Below are positions 8,955-19,057 of a stretch of DNA of 29,861 nucleotides, piece by piece. The stretch comes from Cladosporium sp. IMV 00045 (taxonomy: Eukaryota > Ascomycota > Dothideomycetes > Cladosporiales > Cladosporiaceae): the NCBI GenBank assembly GCA_001931905.2, contig MSJI02000406.1, positions 1 to 29,861 on the forward strand, written 5' to 3'. A program made the position numbers and the translations under genes. A model generated the notes under the pieces. The model was not told the DNA's origin. It ran no database searches and saw only the letters and a program-made list of their open reading frames with translations. Position 1 is the stretch's first letter. Each line of letters starts with the position of its first letter.

Positions 8955-9761
8955 ATGGCGGCCACGGACGCCCAACCGCGCATGGCAGAGCAGGTCCTCC
9001 ACCCCGAAACCCTGTCAACACCCACCTTCGCCTTCTCCGGCTACCTCGCACGCTCTCTCCCAACCCTCGGCCGACCCTCCAAGATCGCCCGACCCATATG
9101 CGCCGAATACAAGGCCGGCAACTGCCCTCGCGGCGTGCTCTGCCACGACAGACACTACACGCCGCCCTCCGAGCGCAGCGGCATCAACAACCTCATCTGC
9201 AAGCACTACCAGCGCGGTCTCTGCAAGAAAGGCGACGCCTGCGAGTTCGCGCACACCTTCAACCTGCGCGACGAGCGCGAGTGCAAGGAGTTCTCGCGCT
9301 TCGGCCTGTGCTCTTCGGGCGACGACTGCACGTACCTGCACATCTCTCCCACGAGCGAGCTGCGCAGACCGGCATGTCCTCATTACACCCGCGGCTTTTG
9401 TCCGCTCGGCCCTCACTGCGCGATGCGACACGTCAAGCACCCGAAGCTCTGCCCTTTCTACATCGCCGGCTTCTGTCCCAATGGACGCGCTCACCCTCCT
9501 GGTCCGGACAAGGTGGTTAGCTGCGAGCATGGCGCTCACGCTCGCTGGATAAAAGACGAGGATCTACACCCGAAGAAACCGGAGCCGCGGACAGAGCAGG
9601 ATATCGAGCAAGAGGCACGCGAGCAGGAGCAGAGGGAGCAGGAGTTCTATGAGGAATCTGAGAGGATATTTGAGAGGAATGCGAGGGGTGGCGATGCTGG
9701 AGGTAGGGGTGGGTTCAGAGGCAGGGGAAGAGGAAGGGGATTTAGAGGAAGACGCTTCTAG
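8955..9761 (+). CDS. YTH1: mRNA 3'-end processing protein YTH1 (CPSF30 homologue)
   Basis: RNA-binding subunit of the cleavage and polyadenylation factor in the nucleus. Single exon of 268 aa, start MAATDAQPRM. Four regular CCCH fingers are visible: C49-C57-C63-H67, C82-C90-C96-H100, C110-C119-C125-H129 and C141-C149-C155-H159. A fifth begins at C166 and C174, but its third Cys comes 15 residues later (C190), followed by His195, so this finger is enlarged compared with the others. A charged Glu-rich helix (about 210-245) and an RGG-type tail (GGRGGFRGRGRGRGFRGRRF region) end the protein. The length and the five-finger layout fit the fungal family. The stop TAG at 9759-9761 is followed almost at once by the next gene, in the same frame. 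Confidence 0.95.
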   Translation: MAATDAQPRMAEQVLHPETLSTPTFAFSGYLARSLPTLGRPSKIARPICAEYKAGNCPRGVLCHDRHYTPPSERSGINNLICKHYQRGLCKKGDACEFAHTFNLRDERECKEFSRFGLCSSGDDCTYLHISPTSELRRPACPHYTRGFCPLGPHCAMRHVKHPKLCPFYIAGFCPNGRAHPPGPDKVVSCEHGAHARWIKDEDLHPKKPEPRTEQDIEQEAREQEQREQEFYEESERIFERNARGGDAGGRGGFRGRGRGRGFRGRRF

Positions 9762-9765
9762 GGGA

Positions 9766-10754
9766 ATGATCATACTGCGAATCGGCGAAGTCATTGGTCC
9801 GAACCGCATGGAATTGGGCGCAAACATCTGGATCGTTGCACTATTACTTCTGGGAGGAGAGATTCGCTGCAAAGCTATTGGGGTGATTGTAAGCATTCTG
9901 AGGATCTCAGCACCATACCAGCTTTGGCTCGAAGTGTAGAGCAGTTTGCCACGCCCAAAACATTGAAGGACGACTCGCATCGAGAAGGCTCGCCACCGCT
10001 GGCACTAGACAACAAGAGTCTCGACAAGATTGATGAGATTGACCACAACGCGCACAGTGGTCTCCATCTGCCCGATCAAGTCATAGAACGAACCCCTTCC
10101 GAGCTCGCTCTGCACCCATCAAACTCAGCAAGCGCCTCCAACCTGACAAATTCACCCACCTCCCAACCATCCAGCGCAGCGACTCGCGTCTCCAACATCC
10201 CCGAACTCCTCCACACGATATTCTCCCACGTGGACGCCACAACCCTGCGCATCCGAGCGCAGCGCGTCTCCAAGACCTTCCGCCACACCATCCGCGGCTC
10301 GATCGTGATCCAGCGACGCCTGCACAACATCCCAGCATGGAACCCTTGCCACAAAGGAATCTACCACGCGCCAATCCCTCGATGGATGTCCACCACCTCC
10401 CGCTTCGACAGCAACCTCACCGGCCCCGTCCACCCGGGCACCCTCCTCCGCCCCAACGCAGAGCACAAGCTGCAGCTGCGCTTCAAGAGCCAGCGCGTAC
10501 TGCGGTGGTTGCACGAGTCGTTTCATTTCGGCAACAAGTCGTTCAGGCGCATGCAGATTTGCATTCCGCCTGTGGTGAGGGTTGAGATGCTGTGCTGGTC
10601 TTACCATGAGGACTTGCGTGTGTATGTCAAGCGGGTTGTGGAGAATGAGGAGGGGATCACGTGGGGAGAGGTTGTTGATGAGATGGTGGAGGCCAAGCCG
10701 TATTTGCCACATGCGGTGCTTACGTATCGGTTTTGGGAGGGGAAGGAGGATTGA
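9766..10754 (+). CDS. F-box-like protein; 5' end uncertain
   Basis: The secure part is the frame from about 9945 to the TGA ending at 10754. It encodes a Ser-rich N-terminus, then an F-box-like stretch (RVSNIPELLHTIFSHVDATT, then RAQRVSKTFRHTI), and a C-terminal region with no recognised fold, as in many fungal F-box proteins thought to recruit substrates to SCF ubiquitin ligases. This frame has no ATG before the Met at about 10384, which lies after the F-box. One solution is an exon 9766-9888 (ATG at 9766 or 9808), an intron 9889-9944 (GTAAGC...GCAG, phase 0) and an exon from 9945. That start lies only 4-46 nt after the YTH1 stop, which is unusually tight, so it is provisional. The frame is also open back to the YTH1 stop itself. 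Confidence 0.6.
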
Positions 10755-11308
10755 CGACAGGGTTGACGACTGGTGGGTTTAGGTGGTGTTCGGTGTTGGA
10801 CTGGACGATAGGGGGGTTGGACTCAGCGTGAGTTTGGAACGAGGGAGGGCATTCTTTGTACGAATAATGATGCAGGAGATCATAAACATTCACTTGTTGG
10901 TATTGTATGAGTATTTTCTGCTCTGGTAATGATCCAAGAGCTTGTGAACTGTGTCCGCCTCATGAGCAAGCGAGGTATCAACTTCGTGTATACATGCATC
11001 TACCGTTTTATACAAAGTCTAGAGTAAATCGATGGAGCTGAAGATCGGCCAACGAAAACCGACACTGCGCTTTCGTCCGGCTCTGATTAAGGCAAAACAT
11101 TATTGTATAAAGATCAGCGCATAGATGAACTCACCAAACGACCAGCATGAAGTAAGGTACATGTATATATACTGCGCTCTCATGTAAACCCAACCCTAAC
11201 CCTACGCAATCAAGAGCCGAGACCCTTCATGAAAGCCCACCTCGGTCACAAGTCTGGGATGCATGGAACTTCGCTGGCTCTCCAACAAGCAGCTTCGCTT
11301 GCACGAGC
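10755..11308. other. Intergenic region with a TATA-like element before MRF1
   Basis: No gene is seen. A TATATATA run at 11164-11171 lies about 140 bp before the MRF1 start and could serve as a TATA element. Two adjacent telomere-like CCCTAA units follow at about 11188-11201 and are too few to mean anything. Confidence 0.45.
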
Positions 11309-12683
11309 ATGCCTTTGCAACCATGGACATGCGCGCGATGTGTGCGCCAAATAGCGCGAACAAGTCGCTTCCAGCCTTTGCAATTCGCAAGGCTCCAGAG
11401 CACAGGTGAGCAAATGCGACATGGAAGGTTACGGGCGATACTTCAAACATTGAAGCTAACGACCATTCACAGACTCTCATGCCTCAAGTAACGGCCTGTC
11501 ACCAGCTCTACTGTCAAGAGCACGAGCAATAAAAGAAGAGCACGAGGCGCTCGTGAAATCAATAGCCGCAGACTACAATGCACAATCCGCCAAACGACTG
11601 GGCCAATTGGCCGCCACGGCCTCCGCTCTGAAGGAGTACGACGATGCGCGGTCGACTTTCCAGGAACTACAAACCCTACTGCGATCTTCCGACAAGGAAA
11701 TGCGGGAAATGGCGGAAGATGACGTCGAGCCCTCGCGAGAGAAGATAGAACAGTCATCCGAAGCGCTCAAGACGAGCCTGATCCCCGTCCACCCTTTCGC
11801 ACACCTCCCGTGCCTCATAGAAATCCGCCCCGGCGCCGGCGGCGACGAAGCAGCCATCTTCGCCGGCGACCTATTCCGCATGTACCAAGCATACTGCACG
11901 CGCACCGGCCTGCGGTCTTCGGTATTAAAGTACGACACGGCGGACAGCACGGCCAGCGCAGGCGGCGCGGCCGGCGGAGGCGCACACGTGCAAGAAGCGA
12001 TCCTCGAAGTCGAATCGCCAGGATCATACGGCGTGCTGCGCTGCGAAGCCGGCGTGCACCGAGTGCAGCGTGTGCCAGCGACGGAGAGCAAAGGACGCAC
12101 GCACACGTCCGCGGTAAGCGTGCTGGTGCTCCCCTCCATCCCGGCCGAGGGCAGCCAGGACCTGGGCGAGAAGAGCTTCGACGACCCGAACAGCGACTAC
12201 TACGTCGACGCGAAAGACGTATCGACGGACGTGATGCGAGCGCGCGGCGCGGGAGGCCAGCACGTCAACACGACCGACTCCGCGGTGCGGCTGACGCACG
12301 CGCCGACCAACACCGTCGTCTTCGTGCAGGACGGGCGCTCGCAGCTGAAGAACCGCGAGAAGGCGTGGCAGGTGCTGCGGTCACGCATCGCGCAGATGAG
12401 GCGCGAGGAGCGCGAGGCCGAGGTGATTGCGCTGCGGCGCGGCGCGGGCGCCGGCAAGGTCGGGCGTGAGAACAAGGTCCGCACGTATAATTGGGGACAG
12501 CAAAGGGTGAGCGATCACAGGAGTATGTTCGATCTGCGCAATTTGGACGACGTCATGGAGGGCGGTGATGGGCTGGAGAGGGTCATGGATAGTGTCCGGT
12601 CTTGGATGGCGGAGCAGGAGGTGCTGGGCTTGGTGGCGGAGGAGGAGATGAAGAGTAAGGATGCCAATGCTTCGAAGAAGTAG
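11309..12683 (+). CDS. MRF1: Mitochondrial peptide chain release factor 1
   Basis: Releases the finished peptide at UAA and UAG codons on mitochondrial ribosomes. Two exons: 11309-11405 and 11473-12683. The 67-nt intron has donor GTGAGC, a CTAAC branch-like motif and acceptor CACAG, phase 1. The protein is 435 aa. The first exon supplies an Arg-rich, acid-free presequence (MPLQPWTCARCVRQIARTSR). The class I release factor core follows: EIRPGAGGDEAA, GVHRVQRVPATESKGR (PAT at 234-236 matches the RF1-type stop-codon recognition tripeptide) and RGAGGQHVN with GGQ at 293-295, the peptidyl-tRNA hydrolysis motif. The PAT tripeptide argues for RF1 rather than RF2, and the intact codon-recognition region argues against a rescue factor of the ICT1 type. 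Confidence 0.96.
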
Positions 12684-14234
12684 GCATATGCATTCAGAGC
12701 CTGAGACTGGATGTCGAACTGGCTCTGTAATCTTTTCGGGATTTCTGGAACGATTTGCCGGAGCTCTACACCTACCACTAGCAGGTCGATCGATGCCCGC
12801 TTGGCATGTACCTTCAGGACTTCACTTCTCCTGCCTCCGCGCTGGCGTGTATTCTCAGCCTTAGACACTTTTGGGACCCAACCACCTCTGGAGATGTCGA
12901 AGGTGCCCTAGAGCATTGTACAAATACTGTACCAATACTTAGCTACATTAACTACATATAGGTCCATATATCACCCGCATTTTTCGTCATGTTCTGGACG
13001 GTTCTAATCTACACCTATCTTTTGCCAGTGCTTACGGGCCACGATCGACCCGTCATCCTGCCGCGTGCTTCGTCTCGTGGCACCTATAAGACGCCTCTTT
13101 CTTCGTTTAGATTAGTTCCACTGGCAGCATTAATCAGATTTACGAGTCCCGGGGCTTGGCACCTGCCACTTGCTCCATGCAATCTGAACTGCGAAGACAA
13201 GTTTCAGTCGAACCTCAGCCCTCCTCAAGTACAGATTGCCTTGGCCCTCACCGCCACAAGTCCGTGATCTTGCGAGCGCAGCTGACATTGCAGGTTTCTG
13301 TTCGGGCTCGGCTCCGCGGAGAGGTGTGGAAAACCCGCTCTCAGTGATATTTGCAGAACGAAAACCCACGAGGGTGACTCGATCACTACGATCATGCCTC
13401 CGTTCCAATATACGTCGTGTGAGAGAGCGAAAGAATCGTTTACTCTCCCGATGCCATTCACCACAGTAGATTCCCGTGCAACGCAACCCACATTCGATAC
13501 ATCTGGAACAGCCTCATCGACTAGAGCCTAATATATGATCGGAGACATCCTATATGCTGCTGACTGTGGAGCCTGCCAACTCAGCGCCTATTACAATCCG
13601 ATTCCGCGCATAGACGCGCCACGACACAGTCCGGAGTCCTGATATTGATCGATCGAAGTCAACAATTGGACGAAGAGACCCGCGGGCTGCAAATGTATTA
13701 TGCACGAAGCTGCGAGAGTAACACACCCCATGCCCACACCTGAGCCGTCTGATGTCTACGATTCAGCCGCTGGTCGCAGACTCACCTCTCTTCGCAGGGG
13801 CCTCCCATGTCAGCCCGCTCCAAACGGGGAACGGAGCGAGCCTTAGCACCCAAGTCTAATACTCCTGCATACATTCCCGCCTCGAGGCGACCATGCGTCA
13901 TCAGATCACGACAGTAGTTTAATTGCGCCGCTGTCGTCTTCTGCCATGCTTTGATTCTTGTCAACGCGCTTGGCGGGCTTTGGTTGTCTGCCCTACCGGC
14001 GCGGTGAGCCGATACATCGACATGTGTCACTCACGTGCTTGGCCTAGAGTTGATGTTGGAAAGGATATATATCATTGCTGCGGTTAGATGTTGTGGAACG
14101 GTAGATTGCTGCTTCAAGGCTGGCAAGAAGCCGGTTCTCTTCTTCCAGATCGACTTCCTGTTGCTGTTTTACTATCTCTTGCCTGCACAGCAGCCTCGAA
14201 TCGACCTCATATCCCAGATCTCTTGAGCAAGACA
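12684..14234. other. Long intergenic region without a recognisable gene
   Basis: This 1.55-kb region lies between MRF1 and the ferric reductase. Small ORFs on both strands (for example 13130-13486 on the minus strand) have random-looking composition and no splice-supported continuation. I see no tRNA-like fold, terminal repeats or transposon remnant. A non-coding transcript or a decayed sequence cannot be excluded by eye. Confidence 0.45.
14064..14073 (+). promoter_or_regulatory. TATA-like element of the ferric reductase gene
   Basis: The palindrome GATATATATC lies 162 bp before the chosen start at 14235. An in-frame ATG at 14088 is only 15 bp downstream, so if this is a working TATA box, transcription would start after that ATG. 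That supports the start at 14235. Confidence 0.35.
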
Positions 14235-16166
14235 ATGGCAATCTCAAGTACCGCGGACGAATCCCATATTCAGGAGGTGAAACTGCAACGTTTGCAGGGA
14301 GGCCAGACTTCGATCTACTTCGCTTCGATCATAGCGTCTCTCATACTCGTGTTCGCCTCTACTCATTGGTCACGCCGTCTGTATCATCGACTGCGCCTCG
14401 AGAAATCGTCCTGGGGTCGTTCAATCTCGAAGAGTTCACGACCTTTGGGCAGATATCTCTACGGACAGAAATTCGGCAGCATCACCGTCCTGCCTGAACG
14501 CGTGGCGTTGGCCATAGTCTATTTTGGACTTAACGTTGGAGTGTCGTTTTGGGATATCGACTGGCATCATTACACGACTTTTGCGAATAGGCTGGGATGG
14601 TCGGTGTTCAATACACGCTTCAACAAACCAATTGCTGACATTCATCAGGGTTTCATTACTCAACATGGTCCTGGCGGTTTTGCTCGCGCTCAAGAATACC
14701 CCTTTATCGCCCATAGCTGGACGCTCTTACGAAATGGTCAATGTCTTGCATCGATGGTGTGGATATACAACTATCTTCATTATGACGGTGCATACTGCGT
14801 GAGTGAGAGATGATGCTGTTTCCTTCACGACAGGAAGCTGACGTCTAGCTATAGTCTATACGCTGCTGGCCTGTATGCAACCGACTACGCCTATCTCCTC
14901 ACATCACCCGGGACGATCGCCGCTGACATCGCCGGCATTGCCATGATCCTCATCTTACTCACAGCAAACGGCTACGTTCGTCGACGACACTATGAGTTCT
15001 TCTACATGGCGCACGTCGCACTGATCGTCGCTTCATTGATCACAGGTTCGCAGTGTCTCGACCACCCCATATCCTCCTCACAAACATCCTAACACCACCA
15101 CAGTCTGCTACCACACGTCCAAAGCCGCCCGCCATTCCCTCTACATCGCCCTAATAGCCACCGCCCTCTACGCCCTCGACCGCGCCCTCCGTCTCACGCG
15201 CTTCCTTTCCTACCTCCCTTCCAACCACGCCACACTCACACCCCTCCCCTCCTCACGCTCCACGCGCGTGACCCTCTCCCGCTCTCTCCCCCACGCCTCC
15301 GCCGGCTCACACGCTTTCCTCTACATCCCCTCCCTGCGCATCTGCCAGTCCCACCCTTTCACAATGGTCAACCGTGACCCGGTCGAATTCGTCATCTCGG
15401 CGAGGGAAGGTTTCACTAAAGACCTGTTCGAAGCTGCTTGCGAGCAGCCCGGCCGGAGGGTGAGAGTGGGTCTTGAGGGAGCTTATGGCTGTGTGCCTGA
15501 CGTGGCAAGGTTTGACAGCGTGGTCCTATTCGCGGGAGGGAGTGGCGCGACGTTTGCATTTGCGCTGGCAGGGGAGTGGGCGAGGAGGTGCGATGGGGAG
15601 AGTAAGAAGAGGTTGGAGGTTGTTTGGAGTGTTCGCACTGCTGGTGAGTCTGAATCTCAAAGCCTTCAAGAAGCTTCGTTGTCTGTCGCTCGCAGATACT
15701 GACAAATTGATACTCTCAAAAAGACCACCTAGCCGGTTTCAAACCCGAACTCTCCACCCTCGAGTCCCATCCTCGAATAACTCTACGCGTACACACCACG
15801 AAAGGGAAACAAAACCTCGAGGAAACCCTCTCACCACCCCCCTCACCGCCCGCGACAGAAAAAACCACCCCAATCCTCCAGCCGACCATCGTCGAAGAAA
15901 TCCTCCCACCAAGCAAATCCGAGAAGACAGTAATCACCACCACAACCACCACCACAGCAGAACACCCCTCGTACATCATCCCCGGCCGGCCCAACGCTCT
16001 CACCACCCTCGAACATGTCGTAAACGCCTGCACACCCGAGGAGAGAGTGTTAGTCGCTGCTTGCGGACCGGCGGGTTTAGCGGAGGATGTTGGACGGGCT
16101 GTGCAGGTTTGTACGAGAGAGGGAGGGCCGGGCGTGGAGTTGCATTTGGAGGCGTTTGGATGGTAG
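14235..16166 (+). CDS. Ferric reductase transmembrane component (FRE/NOX family)
   Basis: Membrane flavocytochrome that passes electrons from NADPH through FAD and two haems to external metal. Five exons: 14235-14599, 14649-14798, 14855-15045, 15104-15643 and 15724-16166. Every junction keeps phase and most introns have CTGAC-like branch motifs. The protein is 562 aa. The two bis-His haem pairs are complete, each with 14-residue spacing: H156/H170 and H225/H239. H239 comes from exon 4. The FAD motif HPFT is at 319-322, a GAYG loop at 361-364, the NADPH glycine motif AGGSGATF at 379-386, then the CGP motif near the end and the terminal EAFGW typical of the family. A Pro/Thr-rich insert (about 447-488) lies in the NADPH domain. 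Substrate (Fe or Cu) and membrane location cannot be told from sequence. An ATG at 14088 is an alternative start. Confidence 0.93.
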
Positions 16167-16900
16167 GATTTGTTGGTTTGGCGATTGAGGTGGGTAGTGG
16201 ACGATGGGGGATTGGGTGGATTATCGATTGATCGATCGATTTCCGTGCTGGCGTTGGATACAGTGCAATCTTGGTGGTGGCTGGCTTGTGTTTGCAATTC
16301 GGGGAGGGATCTATCTGATCGATCGTTCAAGCGGCGTGATAATCGATAAAGGCCCTCCCAAGCTCTCCATCTATCGTAAGATACTCTGATCATGCCCTAG
16401 TAAGATTCTACACAGCAGACAACGAAAACTGGATCATTCTCATTCTAATGCTCTCCATCTCTCTCCAGGCCCCAGGCTCTAAAGAGGGCCTCACAGTCAT
16501 CGTATTATGCTCAGAACCAATCTGTCCCATATATGCACTTCGACGTATCGCACTATCGAGAACCAGTTGGAAAGTTTGGTTCGAGTTAGTTTTCAAAAAG
16601 TGTGTTGTGATACAAGAAGACGTGCGGAACGTGAGTACCTAGCTGATAATGATAATCGAACATGACTCTTCCAAAAAAACCATGGACGTCCCAAAGGTAA
16701 AGCACGCTGACAGCAAAGAGAATAGGCCGGTGTGTATTGTGCGATCCAAAAGCCAAGAAAGCAACCGCTTCGCTAAGCCAATATCAAACCAGAACAAAAA
16801 GAAATTGTCAAAGCCTTGACTAAGGTATCATTCTCCGGATTGATTTCCATCGAGCCGACTCAAAACATTCAACCAAGTCGCCCTTCGCAGAACCCTATCC
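16167..16900. other. Convergent intergenic region, no gene seen
   Basis: The 734 bp lie between the 3' ends of the ferric reductase and CDT1. The region is rich in GATC/ATCGAT words around 16220-16240 and 16318-16348, partly self-complementary, but without a clean stem or terminator-like structure. Confidence 0.45.
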
Positions 16901-18400
16901 CTACGCACCAGCATTCGCCAACCTCTCCTTCAAATCCGCAAAACCAATCTTACCACCCCTCGTGACCACCACGCCCTTGACCTGCCCGCTCGCCACGACC
17001 TTGACGAAACTGGGCATGATCTCACTGGCCATGAGGCCCAAGCACCGCTCGACTTCGTCTTTCGTGATGGGCGTGCGCAGGCTCTGCTGCAAGTGCTGGA
17101 TCGTAGCCGCCATGCTGAAAGACGCGCGCGGCTGGCCGGCGGCCAGCATGTCCAGCACGCGGGTGACGTCTTCGACGCGGTGCAGGGCGGATTTGCGCTC
17201 GAGTTCGGTCCGTGTGGGGCCCGCGGGCAGGGTGGCGGACAGGGCTTGTTTGGCGAGGATGCGGTCGAGGAGGGAGGTGTTGCGGTTTTGCACGCCGGAG
17301 GAGTCTTTGCTGGCTGGTTGGGAGGGGGTTTGGGAGGTTCCGACTTCGGCTTTGGCGGCTGCTTGGCCGGCTTTGAGGTCGGCGAGGCGTTGTTGGCCGC
17401 GGAAATAGAGGGGGGTGGCGTTTTGGGTTGAGGCGTTTTGTTTCAGGTCGTCGAGGGGGAGTTGGCGGACGAAAGCGCGGCCTGTGAGGAGGGACTCGGG
17501 AGTCTTTTCGGAGTATGCTACCCAGGCTTTTCGGAGGGCGGTTTCGAATGTTGCGTTGAGCTCTGCGTCGTTGATGTAGTTGTGTTGAGGTTGGTTGGCA
17601 CTGTCGTTGGGGAATATACGCGCCAGAAAGATGCCCGCTCGAGCTCTGTCCTCGAGCTCGAATGAACGCACAGAATGGCTGGTTAAGGCAAGTATTTTGC
17701 GGACATCGTTGACAGTAACACTACGTTTTCTCCAATTGGCGGTGACGAGTGGTAGTAGAAGCTTGACGTTGACAGCCGAGGTAGAACCACTGTTGTGTGC
17801 CGAGTGTAGAGACAAAGCTGTGAGGAGAGAAGAGTGCATGGAAAGCAGCTCTTTCAGTTCTGTCGGTAAGATGGCATGAGGCCGCAGCTTGTCTGAATCC
17901 GGCGTCGATGGTGGAGTGTCGAACGCACGCGCCTTTTTGCTTGGTGGTTGTGTCGTTGGAGATGAGGCGCGAATGTTCAATCGATTGAAAAGTTGTTCAG
18001 CGTTCTTGGAGGGAGTCTGGGCAGGTGACGGCGGAGCATCCTTAAACCGAGAGGATTGAGGAGTAGCTCCGGTCTTTTTGGCTTTGGCGAATTGCTTGAA
18101 GAAGCCATTGCTGACTTTGAATTCCCTCTCCTGGTCTTCGTCTGATTGCTCGGTGACTGCTTCCAAGGTGCGTTTCCTCTTCCCTTGGCTGGATGCGGTT
18201 GTTGCAACGCCGGATGTAGGTGGTGGAGGTGTCGATGATCTGGTATTACCGGTCCTTCTTCTTTTGGGAGTCTGTTTGCTTTTTGCTTCATCGGGGTTGG
18301 CGATAGAGGCTTTTGTCGTCTTCAATGCAGTGGTGCAAGTGGTTTGTTTACTCGGCGGAGCTTCCTCAGCAACGGCCTTGCGTTTTCTGGAGACGGCCAT
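16901..18400 (-). CDS. CDT1: DNA replication licensing factor Cdt1
   Basis: Loads the MCM2-7 helicase at replication origins with ORC and Cdc6, in the nucleus in G1. Single exon of 499 aa. I start at MAVSRKRKAV (18400); the frame stays open 50 codons upstream to 18550, but those residues are not conserved-looking. The N-terminal third is basic, Ser/Pro-rich and disordered with nuclear-localisation-like clusters (SRKRK, KRRR, KRKR). A central winged-helix-like region spans about 174-270 (ILPTELKELLSMHSSLLTAL...), and the C-terminal winged helix that binds MCM spans about 400-499 (VEDVTRVLDML..., PSFVKVVASGQ..., ending RGGKIGFADLKERLANAGA). I see no clear PIP-box degron. Identity rests mainly on the C-terminal domain. 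Confidence 0.87.
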   Translation of the reverse strand: MAVSRKRKAVAEEAPPSKQTTCTTALKTTKASIANPDEAKSKQTPKRRRTGNTRSSTPPPPTSGVATTASSQGKRKRTLEAVTEQSDEDQEREFKVSNGFFKQFAKAKKTGATPQSSRFKDAPPSPAQTPSKNAEQLFNRLNIRASSPTTQPPSKKARAFDTPPSTPDSDKLRPHAILPTELKELLSMHSSLLTALSLHSAHNSGSTSAVNVKLLLPLVTANWRKRSVTVNDVRKILALTSHSVRSFELEDRARAGIFLARIFPNDSANQPQHNYINDAELNATFETALRKAWVAYSEKTPESLLTGRAFVRQLPLDDLKQNASTQNATPLYFRGQQRLADLKAGQAAAKAEVGTSQTPSQPASKDSSGVQNRNTSLLDRILAKQALSATLPAGPTRTELERKSALHRVEDVTRVLDMLAAGQPRASFSMAATIQHLQQSLRTPITKDEVERCLGLMASEIMPSFVKVVASGQVKGVVVTRGGKIGFADLKERLANAGA

Positions 18401-18542
18401 TGTGTGTAGGTAGAGATGGGGAGAATATGTGATTAAGTCTGTGAACGCTGAATATGCAATGCAAGTAAAAAGGCGCTGAGAAAATGCAGAGGCAGTGTGG
18501 TATGCACTGCTAGAGTGGTGGAATGGTGCAAGGGAAAGCCGA

Positions 18543-18567
18543 ACGCGCAAGGAAACAGCTTAACGCG
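18543..18567 (-). promoter_or_regulatory. Pair of MCB/MBF-like sites upstream of CDT1
   Basis: Read in the CDT1 direction, the 7-mer GCGCGTT occurs twice, covering the plus-strand ACGCG cores at 18543-18547 and 18563-18567. They are spaced 20 bp apart and lie about 145-165 bp before the start codon. ACGCG is the core of the MluI box bound by MBF, the G1/S transcription factor, and cdt1 is a known MBF target in fission yeast. Function here is inferred. Confidence 0.45.
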
Positions 18568-18745
18568 CCGCACGAGAATGTCGCGGTGGTGAAAGTCTGA
18601 TTGACGGGAAGGGAGGGGAAGGGACGATCCGCCAGCCGCCCGCCATGCCGCGTGAAACCGAGGCGCTGGACGGAAAAAACTGATTTTGACTTCGCTGCAG
18701 TCTCGGTATCAGAGTTTAGGCCGTGCAGCTCTCCATAGTGACATA

Positions 18746-18775
18746 CTGGTCATGGCTGGTCATGGCTGGTCATGG
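18746..18775. repeat. Three tandem copies of a 10-bp unit
   Basis: The unit ctggtcatgg is repeated three times without mismatch. It lies between the CDT1 and permease promoters. No function is apparent. Confidence 0.9.
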
Positions 18776-19057
18776 CTCGTTCTTCTACGGCCAACGCTGC
18801 CAACGCTTGAACGTCTTCAGGAAATCGGAATTCCCGGGTTGCTATCCTCCGTGCAAGTGCGCCCTATACACAGTCAGCCGTGCTATACCCGGGCGTGCCA
18901 CGTCGTTCTACGGAGGTAGGATTCTTTTTTTTTCCCCCTGGACTGACCAATAGGGCGATTGCTGTCGAAGGTCCCACTTCGAAATCTCTTTTACAGACAG
19001 ACAGACATCCTCGGGCCAGACTGGCCAGACTGATGCAACGTCAATATCAGGATAGCC

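Noticed and set aside
11185..11202. Telomere-like CCCTAA units
   Set aside because: Only two adjacent copies (and one more near 875), far inside ordinary gene-containing sequence; not a telomere or a clear interstitial array.
13130..13486. 118-codon minus-strand ORF in the long intergenic region
   Set aside because: The composition looks random, overlapping ORFs of similar length occur in other frames, and no splice sites extend it.
15473..16231. 252-codon plus-strand ORF over the ferric reductase 3' half
   Set aside because: It is an alternative frame that ignores intron 15644-15723; the spliced frame reaches the conserved CGP motif and EAFGW terminus.
16220..16350. GATC/ATCGAT-rich stretch as a possible hairpin or terminator
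   Set aside because: The words are individually palindromic, but the two areas do not pair into a clean long stem.
18820..18840. Possible UaY-type site (TCGG-N6-CCGA) near the permease promoter
   Set aside because: The left half matches but the right half reads CGGG, so the consensus fails, and it lies over 600 bp from the start.
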